Part shown: piece after piece, positions 29,192-37,934 of the stretch
How positions within the stretch are numbered: the first letter of the stretch is position 1
Layout of the letters: every line of letters begins with the position of its first letter
Assembly: GCA_947169245.1 (NCBI GenBank)
Contig: CAMVPA010000004.1
Location: 1 to 64,000 of the forward strand
Origin: an uncultured Prevotellaceae bacterium
Lineage (GTDB): Bacteria > Bacteroidota > Bacteroidia > Bacteroidales > Bacteroidaceae
Direction of reading: 5' to 3'
Length of the DNA stretch: 64,000 bases
The notes under the pieces: model-generated
Database searches by the model: none
The model's input: only the letters and a program-made list of their open reading frames with translations
What the model was told of the DNA's origin: nothing
Made by a program: the position numbers and the translations under genes

Positions 29192-31771
29192 ATGAAAAAC
29201 TGTACACTTAAAAGAACAATGGCTCTTGTGGCCGTTATCCTTACCACGGTTGGAGTGAAGGCAGCCGACTTTGTTGTCGACGGAATTTCCTACAACATTA
29301 CCGACAAGAACGGCAAGATTGTCGCCGTCGTTGCAGGCTCTACAAAGTACACGGGCAACGTCACCATCCCAGGCACCGTTACCAACAACGGAACGACGTA
29401 CACGGTGAAAGCCATCGGCTCGTACGCATTCCAGAACTGTAAAGACCTGACAAGTGTGAGCATCGAGAACAGCATCGAGAACATTAACAACCGTGCTTTT
29501 CAAGGATGTAACAACCTTTCTGAGTTTACATGGACTAACAGCATCCGCTCTATTGAAGACTACGCTTTCGACGGGTGTACTCGTCTGGCAAACGTCACAC
29601 TAAGCAGTGCACTCAGATCAATAGGTGCAGGTGCGTTTGAGAACTGTAGTGGCATGACAAAGCTCACCATCAATGAAGGTTGTACCGTAATAGCAGGATT
29701 CGTAAACTGTACAAAACTAACTTCTCTCAACATCCCGAACAGTGTTACTTCTATTGGCAGCTCAGCATTCAGTGGCTGTAAAGCACTGACCAGCGCCACC
29801 ATCGGCGACGGGCTGAAAACCATACCTGCCTACTGCTTCCAAAACTGCACATCGTTAGAATCGGTACACATCGGAAAGAAGGTGGAGAATATTAACAATC
29901 GCGCCTTCCAGAATTGCAATAGTTTGTCAGATATCAACTGGACAGACAATATCCGCTATATGGGCGACTACGCATTCAATAATTGTACACGTCTGACACG
30001 CGTAACGCTGAGTGCTGTCCTTGAAACGATGGATGCCGGTGTGTTCGAGGATTGCACAGGCATCACCTCTCTTACCATCCATGAAGGCTGTGCAGTCATC
30101 GGCAGTACGGCATTTATTGGCTGTACCAAACTTACTACTGTCAACATTCCCAACAGTGTAACGGCGATGGGAGGTTCAGCCTTTGCAGGTTGTAAAGCAC
30201 TGACCAGCGCCACCATCGGCGACGGGCTGAAAAGCATACCTGCCTACTGCTTCCAAAACTGCACATCGTTAGAATCGGTACACATCGGAAAGAAGGTGGA
30301 GAATATTAACAATCGCGCCTTCCAGAATTGCAATAGTTTGTCAGATGTCAACTGGACAGACAACATCCGCTATATGGGCGACTACGCATTCAATGCATGC
30401 ACTCGTCTGACAAACGTCACGCTGAGTGCTGCCCTTGAGTCGATGGACGGTGGTGTGTTTGAGAACTGCACTGGCATCACAACGCTCACCATCCATGATG
30501 GTTGCGCCGTCATTGCAGGCTCGTCATTCAGCGGATGTACTAAACTTACTTCTGTTAGCATACCTAACAGCGTCACGTCAATGGGTGGTTCAGCCTTTGC
30601 TGGCTGTAAAGCACTGACCAGCGCCACCATCGGCGACGGGCTGAAAACCATACCTGCCTACTGCTTCCAAAACTGCACATCGTTAGAATCGGTACACATC
30701 GGAAAGAAGGTGGAGAATATTAACAATCGCGCCTTCCAGAGCTGCAGCAACTTAGCCGAAATTAACTGGACGGACAACATCCGTTTTTTGGGTGATTATG
30801 CATTTAACAATTGTACACGTCTGACACGAGTTGTCCTGAGCAGTGTACTTGAGAATATGGACACTGGTGTGTTCGAGAACTGCACTGGCATCACAACGCT
30901 CACCATCCATGATGGTTGCGCCGTCATTGCAGGCTCGTCATTCAGCGGATGTACTAAACTTACTTCTGTTAGCATACCTAACAGCGTCACGTCAATGGGT
31001 GGTTCAGCCTTTGCTGGCTGTAAAGCACTGACCAGCGCCACCATCGGCGACGGGATGAAGGCTGTTCCAAGCTATTGCTTCCAGAACTGCACCCAGCTCT
31101 CCACGCTCAAGCTGGGCAAGAAGGTGTCAGCTCTGAACAACCGCTGCCTGCAGTATTGCCCAAACATTAAGACCATCACGATCTACAACAATGAGACACC
31201 TTCAGTAGGCGAGTATGTCTTCGACAACTACAACGCTACCCTCTACGTCCCTGCAGCAGCCGTCAACGACTACAAGGCTCACGCCACATGGAAGAAGTTC
31301 GCACAGATTCTGCCCATCGTCGAGAACCTGTACCTGATTATTGCGCAGTCGGAGAGTGGCCGCGTGATGATGCCTGTCACGAAGGGAATGAACTATGCTG
31401 TTGTCATCGAGGCCGAAGAGGGTTGGAAGGTGAACAGCGTGACCTACAACGGCACAGACGTTACAGAGCAGTTGGAGAACGGCGTCTTCACCACACCCGC
31501 CATGTATGAGAGCGGCGAGCTGCGCGTGGCCTACGAGTCGGCCACCGACGCCATCAGCGCACGCACCGTCAGCAACGTCAGAGTCTACGGACAGAGCGGC
31601 AACATCGTGGTAAGGAACGTGGAGGCTGGCGACATCGTCAACGTCTACACCACCGACGGCAAGCTCGTCAGCACGACCCCCGCCAACGGCAGCGAACTGC
31701 AGATTGGCGTCAACTCCGGTGCCGTCTACATCGTCAAAGCAGGCAACAAGACACTGAAGATTGCCATGTAA
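29192..31771 (+). CDS. BspA-like leucine-rich repeat surface protein
   Basis: An 859-aa exported protein; I use the ATG at 29192 (MKNCTLKRTMALVAVILTTVGVKA, signal peptide) rather than the TTG two codons earlier. Residues about 80-670 are LRR_5 repeats of about 23 residues (AFQNCTSLESVHIGKKVENINNR), the type found in BspA of Tannerella and Treponema, which bind host proteins or other bacteria. Blocks of six repeats are duplicated with a 414-base period. The C-terminal domain (about 700-859) ends in VYTTDGKLVSTTPANGSELQIGVNSGAVYIVKAGNKTLKIAM, a likely sorting tail. The partner is unknown. Confidence 0.92.
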   Translation: MKNCTLKRTMALVAVILTTVGVKAADFVVDGISYNITDKNGKIVAVVAGSTKYTGNVTIPGTVTNNGTTYTVKAIGSYAFQNCKDLTSVSIENSIENINNRAFQGCNNLSEFTWTNSIRSIEDYAFDGCTRLANVTLSSALRSIGAGAFENCSGMTKLTINEGCTVIAGFVNCTKLTSLNIPNSVTSIGSSAFSGCKALTSATIGDGLKTIPAYCFQNCTSLESVHIGKKVENINNRAFQNCNSLSDINWTDNIRYMGDYAFNNCTRLTRVTLSAVLETMDAGVFEDCTGITSLTIHEGCAVIGSTAFIGCTKLTTVNIPNSVTAMGGSAFAGCKALTSATIGDGLKSIPAYCFQNCTSLESVHIGKKVENINNRAFQNCNSLSDVNWTDNIRYMGDYAFNACTRLTNVTLSAALESMDGGVFENCTGITTLTIHDGCAVIAGSSFSGCTKLTSVSIPNSVTSMGGSAFAGCKALTSATIGDGLKTIPAYCFQNCTSLESVHIGKKVENINNRAFQSCSNLAEINWTDNIRFLGDYAFNNCTRLTRVVLSSVLENMDTGVFENCTGITTLTIHDGCAVIAGSSFSGCTKLTSVSIPNSVTSMGGSAFAGCKALTSATIGDGMKAVPSYCFQNCTQLSTLKLGKKVSALNNRCLQYCPNIKTITIYNNETPSVGEYVFDNYNATLYVPAAAVNDYKAHATWKKFAQILPIVENLYLIIAQSESGRVMMPVTKGMNYAVVIEAEEGWKVNSVTYNGTDVTEQLENGVFTTPAMYESGELRVAYESATDAISARTVSNVRVYGQSGNIVVRNVEAGDIVNVYTTDGKLVSTTPANGSELQIGVNSGAVYIVKAGNKTLKIAM
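29783..31043 (+). repeat. Three 414-bp tandem repeats inside the BspA-like gene
   Basis: The block GCACTGACCAGCGCCACCATCGGCGACGGG recurs at 29783, 30197, 30611 and 31025, exactly 414 bases (138 codons, six LRR units) apart. Long stretches between are identical, so unequal crossing-over should change copy number. Confidence 0.95.
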
Positions 31772-31797
31772 TCGTTCAGAGGAGAGGCTCTTCTATT

Positions 31798-31847
31798 GCA
31801 CAAAATCCGCCCTTGTGTGCACAAAAGGGGCGGATTTTGTGCTTTTT
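31798..31847 (+). terminator. Rho-independent terminator of the BspA-like gene
   Basis: GCACAAAATCCGCCC and GGGCGGATTTTGTGC form a perfect 15-bp stem followed by TTTTTATT. Confidence 0.9.
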
Positions 31848-31848
31848 A

Positions 31849-31880
31849 TTTGGCTGTGTGCGCAAAAAGTAGTACCTTTG
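31849..31880 (+). promoter_or_regulatory. Promoter of the etf operon
   Basis: TTTG (31849-31852), 20 bases, TACCTTTG (31873-31880), a canonical Bacteroidetes promoter. It gives a leader of about 130 bases made mostly of tandem repeats. Confidence 0.8.
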
Positions 31881-31892
31881 CACCCGCTTTTC

Positions 31893-32009
31893 GAGACAGA
31901 ATAGCATTTAAAGACAGAGTAACAGAATAGCAATAAAGACAGAGTAACAGAATAGCAATAAAGACAGAGTAACAGAACAACATATAAAGACAGAGTAACA
32001 TAATAACAT
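31893..32009 (+). repeat. 25-bp tandem repeat in the etfB leader
   Basis: Four units of AAAGACAGAGTAACAGAATAGCAAT (starting 31910, 31935, 31960 and 31986, the last two diverging) plus a partial unit at the front. They occupy nearly the whole 5' leader, so copy number would set leader length. Confidence 0.9.
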
Positions 32010-32019
32010 ATTATTTTTT

Positions 32020-32904
32020 ATGGCATTAAAAATTGTTGTGCTGGCCAAGCAAGTGCCAGACACCCGTAACGTGGGTAAGGACGCCATGACTGCCGAAGGC
32101 ACCGTGAACCGTGCCGCCCTACCCGCCATCTTCAACCCCGAAGATTTGAACGCCCTGGAGCAGGCCCTTCGTCTGAAGGAGCAGAATCCGGGCTCTACAG
32201 TAGGAATCCTCACGATGGGTCCTCCACGTGCAGGTGAAATCATCCGTCAGGGACTTTATCGTGGTGCTGATACGGGCTGGCTCTTGACCGACCGCCTGTT
32301 TGCCGGCGCCGACACCCTCGCCACCAGCTACGCCCTCGCCACCGCCATCAAGAAGATTGGCGACGTAGACATCGTCATCGGTGGTCGTCAGGCTATCGAC
32401 GGTGATACCGCTCAGGTAGGCCCTCAGGTGGCTCAGAAGCTGGGTCTCAATCAGGTGACCTATGTAGAGGAAGTTAATGAAGTTAAAGAAGTTAATGGAG
32501 TTAAGAAGGTGACGTTGAAGCGTGTCATCGACGGTGGCGTGGAGACCGTAGAGGCTCCGCTGCCCGTGGTGATTACCGTTAACGGAAGCGCAGCCCCCTG
32601 CCGTCCACAGAACGCCAAACTGGTGATGAAGTACAAGCGCGCTACCTGTCCTATGGAGCGTCCCGCTGAGGGTACTGCCTACGACAACCTCTATGAGGAG
32701 CGTCCTTATCTGACGCTGAACCAGTGGAGCGTGGCCGATGTTGATGGCGACGTAAACCAGTGTGGTCTTGCAGGCTCACCTACGAAGGTGAAGGCTATCA
32801 AGAACATCGTGTTCCAGGCTAAGGAGTCGAAAACTTTGACGGCTTCTGATGCTGATATTGAGGGTATGATCAAAGAATTGTTGGAAGAAAAGATTATTGG
32901 ATAA
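32020..32904 (+). CDS. etfB: Electron transfer flavoprotein, beta subunit
   Basis: A 294-aa EtfB/FixA-type subunit that with EtfA passes electrons from acyl-CoA dehydrogenase. The start MALKIVVLAKQVPDTRNVGKDAM and the motifs FNPEDLNALEQALRLKEQ, GADTLATSYALA and GGRQAIDGDTAQVGPQVAQ are typical. At residues about 150-163 a lysine/valine-rich stretch (EVNEVKEVNGVKKV) is encoded by family F repeats, in a variable hairpin region. The gene has a strong promoter, and Arg/Gly codon use (CGT, GGT) suggests high expression. etfA follows after 6 bases. Confidence 0.95.
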   Translation: MALKIVVLAKQVPDTRNVGKDAMTAEGTVNRAALPAIFNPEDLNALEQALRLKEQNPGSTVGILTMGPPRAGEIIRQGLYRGADTGWLLTDRLFAGADTLATSYALATAIKKIGDVDIVIGGRQAIDGDTAQVGPQVAQKLGLNQVTYVEEVNEVKEVNGVKKVTLKRVIDGGVETVEAPLPVVITVNGSAAPCRPQNAKLVMKYKRATCPMERPAEGTAYDNLYEERPYLTLNQWSVADVDGDVNQCGLAGSPTKVKAIKNIVFQAKESKTLTASDADIEGMIKELLEEKIIG

Positions 32905-32910
32905 CGAGAT

Positions 32911-33936
32911 ATGGCTAACAACGTATTTGTATATTGCGAAATAGAAGGTACTCAGGTACAGGAAGTATCTCAGGAGCTGCTGACCAAGGGTCGCAAGCTC
33001 GCCAATACGCTGGGTGTTGAGCTCCACGCTGTTGTTGCCGGTACAGACATCAAGGGCAAGGTAGAGGACCAGATTCTGCCTTACGGTGTCGACAAGCTGT
33101 TTGTGTTTGATGCCAAGGATCTGTTCCCCTACACCTCAGCACCTCATACCGACATTCTGGTTAACCTCTTCAAGGAGGAACAGCCTCAGATCTGTCTGAT
33201 GGGTGCTACCGTGATAGGTCGTGACTTAGGTCCTCGTGTATCGTCATCGCTGACCTCTGGTCTGACGGCTGATTGCACAGAGTTGGAGATTGGCCCGTAT
33301 GAGGATAAGAAAGAGGGTAAGGTCTATGAGAACCTGCTCTATCAGATTCGTCCTGCCTTCGGTGGTAACATCGTGGCTACCATCGTGAATCCCGACCATC
33401 GTCCTCAGATGGCTACCGTCCGTAGCGGCGTGATGCAGAAGGCTATCTACGAGGGCGAGTGCAAGAAGGAGGTTGTATATCCTGAGGTTTCTAAGTACGT
33501 CAGCCCCGAGGCCTTCGTCGTGAAGGTGCTCGACCACCACGTAGAGGCTGCCAAGCATAACCTGAAGGGCGCGCCCATCGTTGTTGCCGGTGGTTACGGT
33601 ATGGGTTCGAAGGAGAACTTCGACATGCTGTTCCAGCTCGCCAAAGTATTGCACGGTGAGGTCGGTGGTTCTCGTGCCGCTGTCGATGCTGGCTGGTTGG
33701 ACCACGACCGTCAGATTGGCCAGACGGGTGTCACCGTTCATCCCAAGGTGTATATTGCCTGTGGTATCTCCGGACAGATTCAGCACATCGCCGGTATGCA
33801 GGACTCAGGTATCATCATCAGCATTAACAGTGATCCTGATGCGCCCATCAACCGCATCGCCGACTACGTCATCGTTGGCACCGTTGAGGAGGTTGTTCCC
33901 AAGCTCATTAAGTATTATAAGCAGAACTCGAAGTAA
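32911..33936 (+). CDS. etfA: Electron transfer flavoprotein, alpha subunit
   Basis: A 341-aa EtfA/FixB-type FAD-binding subunit. The C-terminal FAD domain shows APIVVAGGYGMGSKENFDMLFQLAK, GGSRAAVDAGWLDHDRQIGQTGVTVHPKVYIACGISGQIQHIAGMQDSG and SINSDPDAPINRIADYVIVGTVEEVVP, all family signatures. It follows etfB and leads through a small gene to an acyl-CoA dehydrogenase, its likely electron donor or acceptor partner. Confidence 0.96.
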   Translation: MANNVFVYCEIEGTQVQEVSQELLTKGRKLANTLGVELHAVVAGTDIKGKVEDQILPYGVDKLFVFDAKDLFPYTSAPHTDILVNLFKEEQPQICLMGATVIGRDLGPRVSSSLTSGLTADCTELEIGPYEDKKEGKVYENLLYQIRPAFGGNIVATIVNPDHRPQMATVRSGVMQKAIYEGECKKEVVYPEVSKYVSPEAFVVKVLDHHVEAAKHNLKGAPIVVAGGYGMGSKENFDMLFQLAKVLHGEVGGSRAAVDAGWLDHDRQIGQTGVTVHPKVYIACGISGQIQHIAGMQDSGIIISINSDPDAPINRIADYVIVGTVEEVVPKLIKYYKQNSK

Positions 33937-33937
33937 A

Positions 33938-34114
33938 ATGAAGAAACAATTTCTGTTCATGCTACTGTATGCCGCTCTTGTCGTTGCGTCCGTTTGGTTG
34001 TCGCTCGACCCGAATAAGGCAACATGGAGAAGAGTCCTCAATGAGGTGATTGCAATCTATTTCTCCATTGCTTTCTACAGGGTATGGATAAACTTGGATA
34101 AAGAAAAAGAATAA
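33938..34114 (+). CDS. Small membrane protein, 58 aa
   Basis: MKKQFLFMLLYAALVVASVWLSLDPNKATWRRVLNEVIAIYFSIAFYRVWINLDKEKE, starting one base after the etfA stop codon and ending two bases before the acyl-CoA dehydrogenase start. Two hydrophobic segments (about 5-22 and 37-50) flank a polar loop. The perfect fit between two genes of the operon supports it as real. The function is unknown; it may tether the complex to the membrane. The track shows it only as part of a longer spurious ORF. Confidence 0.75.
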   Translation: MKKQFLFMLLYAALVVASVWLSLDPNKATWRRVLNEVIAIYFSIAFYRVWINLDKEKE

Positions 34115-34116
34115 TT

Positions 34117-35829
34117 ATGGCAAACTATTATAGCGATCATCCTGAGATCGGGTTCTACTTGAACCACCCCCTGATGGCTCGTATCGTTGAGCTGAAAGAA
34201 AAGGGTTTCGCTGATGCGAAAGAATATGACTACGCTCCCGTTGACCTGGGCGATGCCATCGAGAACTACAAGCAGATTCTCGACATCACCGGCGACGTGG
34301 CTGCCAACATCATCGAGCCTAACTCTGAGAGCGTTGACCTGGAAGGTCCACACCTCGAGAACGGCCGTATGATCTACGCCTCTAAGACTTACGAGAACCT
34401 CGACGCCACCCGTAAGGCTGGTCTGTGGGGTGTATCAATGCCTCGTCGTTATGGCGGTCTGAACCTGCCTAACGCAGTATTCTCTATGCTCTCTGAGATG
34501 ATTTCGGCTGCTGATGCCGGTTTCCAGAACATCTGGAGCCTCCAGAGCTGTATCGATACGCTCTATGAGTTCGGCTCCGAGGAGCAGCGTCAGAAGTATA
34601 TCCCCCGCGTCTGCGCCGGTGAGGGCATGTCTATGGACCTCACGGAGCCAGATGCCGGTTCCGACCTGCAGCGCGTGATGCTGAAGGCCACCTTCGACGA
34701 GAAAGAGAACTGTTGGCGTCTGAATGGTGTGAAGCGTTTCATCACCAACGGTGACTCTGACATCCACCTCGTACTGGCCCGTTCTGAGGAAGGCACCAAG
34801 GACGGACGTGGTCTGTCGATGTTCATCTACGACAAGCGCCAGGGCGGCGTCAACGTGCGCCACATCGAGCACAAGCTGGGTATCCACGGTTCACCTACCT
34901 GTGAGCTGACTTATAAGAACGCTAAGGCAGAGCTTTGCGGCTCTACCCGTCTGGGACTTATCAAGTACGTGATGGCGCTGATGAACGGTGCCCGTCTTGG
35001 TATCGCCGCACAGTCGGTAGGTGTTGAGCAGGAGGCTTACAACGAGGCTCTGGCCTATGCCCGCGAGCGTCAGCAGTTTGGTGACAAGATCATCAACTTC
35101 CCCGCCGTCTACGACATGCTCTCGCGCATGAAGGCCAAGCTCGACGCCGGCCGTGCGCTGCTCTACGAGACAGCCTGCTACGTCGACGTCTACAAGTGCC
35201 TCGAGGACATTGCCCGCGACCGTGCCCTCACCGCCGAGGAGAAGCAGGAGCTCAAGAAGTACCAGCGCCTGGCCGACGCCTTCACACCGCTGGCCAAGGG
35301 CATGAACTCCGAGTACGCCAACCAGAACGCCTACGACGCCATCAGCATCCACGGTGGTTCGGGCTTCATCATGGAGTACAAGAGCCAGCGCCTCTATCGC
35401 GATGCCCGTATCTTCTCTATCTACGAGGGTACGACGCAGCTGCAGGTTGTTGCAGCCATCCGCTACATCACCAATGGCACGATGCTGAACAACATCAAGG
35501 AGATGATCGACGGTATGGAGTGTCTCGACACCCTGAAGCCTATGGGCGACCGTCTGCTGGCTCTCGTGAAGATCTATGAGGAAGCCCTCGCTAAGGTGAA
35601 GTCTCTCGACAGCCAGGAGGCTCACGACTTCCTCGCTCGCCGTCTGTACAACATGACTGCCGAACTCGTGATGTCGATCCTCATCCTCCGCGATGCCACA
35701 AAGGCTCCAGAGCTCTTCGAGAAGAGTGCCAACGTGTACGTACGCATGGCTACCGAGGACATCATGGGCCACGCTGCATATATCGACAGGTTCAAGGTGG
35801 AAGACCTCGATAACTTCAAAGCAGAATAG
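34117..35829 (+). CDS. Acyl-CoA dehydrogenase
   Basis: A 570-aa flavoenzyme, longer than the usual 380 by an extra C-terminal helical domain found in some Bacteroidetes and gamma-proteobacterial (AidB/FadE-like) members. Motifs: LTEPDAGSDLQRVMLKATF, WRLNGVKRFITNGDSD, HKLGIHGSPTCELTYKNAKAEL, ISIHGGSGFIMEYKSQRLYRDARIFSIYEGTTQLQ, the last with the likely catalytic Glu. Together with EtfAB it would oxidise acyl-CoA or, as in gut anaerobes, reduce an enoyl-CoA. No CoA transferase or hydratase lies nearby, so the substrate is open. Confidence 0.94.
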   Translation: MANYYSDHPEIGFYLNHPLMARIVELKEKGFADAKEYDYAPVDLGDAIENYKQILDITGDVAANIIEPNSESVDLEGPHLENGRMIYASKTYENLDATRKAGLWGVSMPRRYGGLNLPNAVFSMLSEMISAADAGFQNIWSLQSCIDTLYEFGSEEQRQKYIPRVCAGEGMSMDLTEPDAGSDLQRVMLKATFDEKENCWRLNGVKRFITNGDSDIHLVLARSEEGTKDGRGLSMFIYDKRQGGVNVRHIEHKLGIHGSPTCELTYKNAKAELCGSTRLGLIKYVMALMNGARLGIAAQSVGVEQEAYNEALAYARERQQFGDKIINFPAVYDMLSRMKAKLDAGRALLYETACYVDVYKCLEDIARDRALTAEEKQELKKYQRLADAFTPLAKGMNSEYANQNAYDAISIHGGSGFIMEYKSQRLYRDARIFSIYEGTTQLQVVAAIRYITNGTMLNNIKEMIDGMECLDTLKPMGDRLLALVKIYEEALAKVKSLDSQEAHDFLARRLYNMTAELVMSILILRDATKAPELFEKSANVYVRMATEDIMGHAAYIDRFKVEDLDNFKAE

Positions 35830-35834
35830 ACCTT

Positions 35835-36935
35835 ATGAGACAACTCATTACAGTGATGCTGATGCTGGCGGCGATGCTTCCGGCATCAGCCCAGCGTATT
35901 CAGACAGTAGATGAAAAAGGCGAGCCTGTGCCCTACGTGTCGGTGCTTACTACCGACGCACAACTCATCGGCATCACCGACTTCAACGGCGTGATAGACG
36001 ACGTGAAGGGTGCCGACATCATCACCGTCAGCCACGTAGCCTATAAGCCGAATCTCTACAAGGTGAACGGCAAGAGCGGACGCATCACCCTTATAGAGGC
36101 AGACTTCGGACTGCCTGAGGTCACCGTCACCAGGAAGCCGATAGTATATGCACAGACCTACTACCGGCTGTATTTGTATGAAGACAGTCTGGGCATCATC
36201 TACTACCGCTCCGGGCTCACCGACAACTCCTACGACCGCACGAAGAAGAAACTCAGTGCCGACACGCGCCACACCTCGAAGGCTATCAAGGGCATTATCA
36301 AGACGCTGTTCAACATGGCCATAGGGAAAGAGATTGACCGTAGCTCTCGCCTGAAGATGCAGAAGATTGAGAACATGATTATAAATCGAAACAAGATCAT
36401 CGGGGCAAAGCTCGTACAGGAGGGGCCCGACAAGAAGCGCATAATCAGTAACAAGGGAACCACACTGGGCTATGTCACCGACAACCGAGAGACAGGTCTG
36501 CGCCGTATCTCTTATGAGGCGACGACAGCCTCACGCCTGCGACTGGAAGCCGAAGGCAAGACCAAGGAGCTGGCCAAGCGCAAGAAGAACGACAGCGAGA
36601 TAGGCGACAAGAAGGTTGAGACTAACTACTTCGTCTACCGTATCGACGACGACGGCAACTACTCGCCCGAGGACATGATGATGCAACAAACCAACATCAG
36701 CTGGGATAAGGAGAAGGACGGGCGCACGTCGCACCGCATCTTCGCCATCGAGGTATACAACACCGATCGTGCCTACGTCACCAAGGACGAGCTGAAGCAG
36801 CTGAAGAAGGACAACCGGATGAACATGACCTATGACAACATCCGCCAGTTTGAGAAGACTCATAAGATCCCTGCACTGCTGCCAGCCGTGCAGAAACGCC
36901 TTAACGAACTATGGAGGGGCGACAGTGATGACTGA
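35835..36935 (+). CDS. Exported protein with carboxypeptidase-regulatory-like domain
   Basis: A 366-aa protein with a signal peptide (MRQLITVMLMLAAMLPASAQ). The N-terminal part (VDEKGEPVPYVSVLTTDAQLIGITDFNGVIDDVKGADIITVSHVAYKP) is the beta-sandwich common in Bacteroidetes outer-membrane proteins. The rest is long, charged and mostly helical (RRISYEATTASRLRLEAEGKTKELAKRKKNDSE), with no motif I recognise. It starts 5 bases after the acyl-CoA dehydrogenase and overlaps the next gene by 8 bases. Confidence 0.8.
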   Translation: MRQLITVMLMLAAMLPASAQRIQTVDEKGEPVPYVSVLTTDAQLIGITDFNGVIDDVKGADIITVSHVAYKPNLYKVNGKSGRITLIEADFGLPEVTVTRKPIVYAQTYYRLYLYEDSLGIIYYRSGLTDNSYDRTKKKLSADTRHTSKAIKGIIKTLFNMAIGKEIDRSSRLKMQKIENMIINRNKIIGAKLVQEGPDKKRIISNKGTTLGYVTDNRETGLRRISYEATTASRLRLEAEGKTKELAKRKKNDSEIGDKKVETNYFVYRIDDDGNYSPEDMMMQQTNISWDKEKDGRTSHRIFAIEVYNTDRAYVTKDELKQLKKDNRMNMTYDNIRQFEKTHKIPALLPAVQKRLNELWRGDSDD

Positions 36936-37413
36936 CCAGGAGCTTGACACCCGTGTGGCACGGGCGGTAGACTATTTCATGCAGGGGTATGGCTGCTGCC
37001 AGAGCGTGGTGGCTGCCTTTGCCGACATCTACGGCCTCGACGAGACGATGGCGAAGAAGATTGCAGCAGGCTTTGGTGGGGGCGTTGGTCGTCTGAGGAT
37101 GATGTGCGGAGCCGTGTCGGGTATTGTGATGCTCGTGGGTCTCGACTGTGGTCAGACGGAGGGTAGCGACCGCGAGGGCAAATCCGCCTGCTACAAGGTG
37201 GTGCAGGAGTTGCTGGCTAAGTCGAAGGGAGAGAACGGCAGTCTGATCTGTGCCGAGATCTTAGGTATCAAGGGCTACGAGAAGGCCAAGAACAGCTACG
37301 TCGCCTCTGCCCGTACAGCCGAGTACTACAAGAGTCGCCCCTGCGCCGCCAAGGTCGAGAGTGCAGCGAGAATCTTTGCCAATTATCTGAAGGACAAACA
37401 GAATCCCGTATGA
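36928..37413 (+). CDS. C_GCAxxG_C_C family protein
   Basis: I start at the ATG at 36928 (MTDQELDTRVARAVDYFMQG), overlapping the previous gene, because the upstream part of the track ORF lies inside that gene. The 161-aa product has the family cysteine pattern: GYGCCQSVVAAF, FGGGVGRLRMMCGAVSG, GLDCG, LICAEIL and RPCAAKVESAARI. The family is thought to bind a metal or redox cofactor, but its function is not established. It overlaps the next gene by four bases, so the three are translationally coupled. Confidence 0.9.
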   Translation: MTDQELDTRVARAVDYFMQGYGCCQSVVAAFADIYGLDETMAKKIAAGFGGGVGRLRMMCGAVSGIVMLVGLDCGQTEGSDREGKSACYKVVQELLAKSKGENGSLICAEILGIKGYEKAKNSYVASARTAEYYKSRPCAAKVESAARIFANYLKDKQNPV

Positions 37414-37934
37414 ACGAGACAAAGGAAGAGAAATACCGCCTGTTGGTGGAGCAAGTTAAGACGCTGATTGAGGGCGAGACAGACGAGGTGGCAGTGATGG
37501 CCAACGTCTGTGCCGCCATTCACGAGACAATGGGCTTTTTCTGGACGGGCTTCTATCGAGTCAAGGCCAAGGCCGGTTCCGGTGAAGAGGAACTGGTGCT
37601 GGGGCCGTTTCAGGGACCTGTGGCCTGCATGCACATCGGCTACGGTCGCGGCGTCTGCGGTACGGCGTGGAAACAGCGCCAGACTATTGTGGTGCCCGAC
37701 GTAGAGCAGTTTCCCGGTCACATTGCCTGCAGTAGCCTGTCGCGCTCCGAAATCGTCGTCCCCGTCTTTTCTGTTGACGGTAAAGTGCTGGCCGTCCTCG
37801 ACATCGACAGCAAAGAACTCGCTACCTTCGACGATACTGACCGCCAGCACTTAGAGACTATCATCGCCATCCTCCAGGACCACCTCCAGGACCACCTCCC
37901 ATACTGTTTCCACCCGAGTAAGACGAAAGACTGA
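37410..37934 (+). CDS. msrC: Free methionine-(R)-sulfoxide reductase (GAF domain)
   Basis: A GAF-fold enzyme that reduces free methionine-(R)-sulfoxide. The signature residues are in PVACMHIGYGRGVCGTAWKQRQTIVVPDVEQFPGHIACSSLSRSEIVVPVF, with the three cysteines expected for fRMsr, and LAVLDIDSKELATFDDTDRQHLETI. The last 20 residues (QDHLQDHLPYCFHPSKTKD) are not family-like and overlap the converging lipoprotein gene by 74 bases, so the 3' ends seem to have been joined by a deletion or read through. Confidence 0.92.
   Translation: MNETKEEKYRLLVEQVKTLIEGETDEVAVMANVCAAIHETMGFFWTGFYRVKAKAGSGEEELVLGPFQGPVACMHIGYGRGVCGTAWKQRQTIVVPDVEQFPGHIACSSLSRSEIVVPVFSVDGKVLAVLDIDSKELATFDDTDRQHLETIIAILQDHLQDHLPYCFHPSKTKD

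Noticed and set aside
29783-31043. CRISPR-like regular repeats
   Set aside because: The period of 414 bases is coding LRR; no short repeats with unique spacers and no cas genes.
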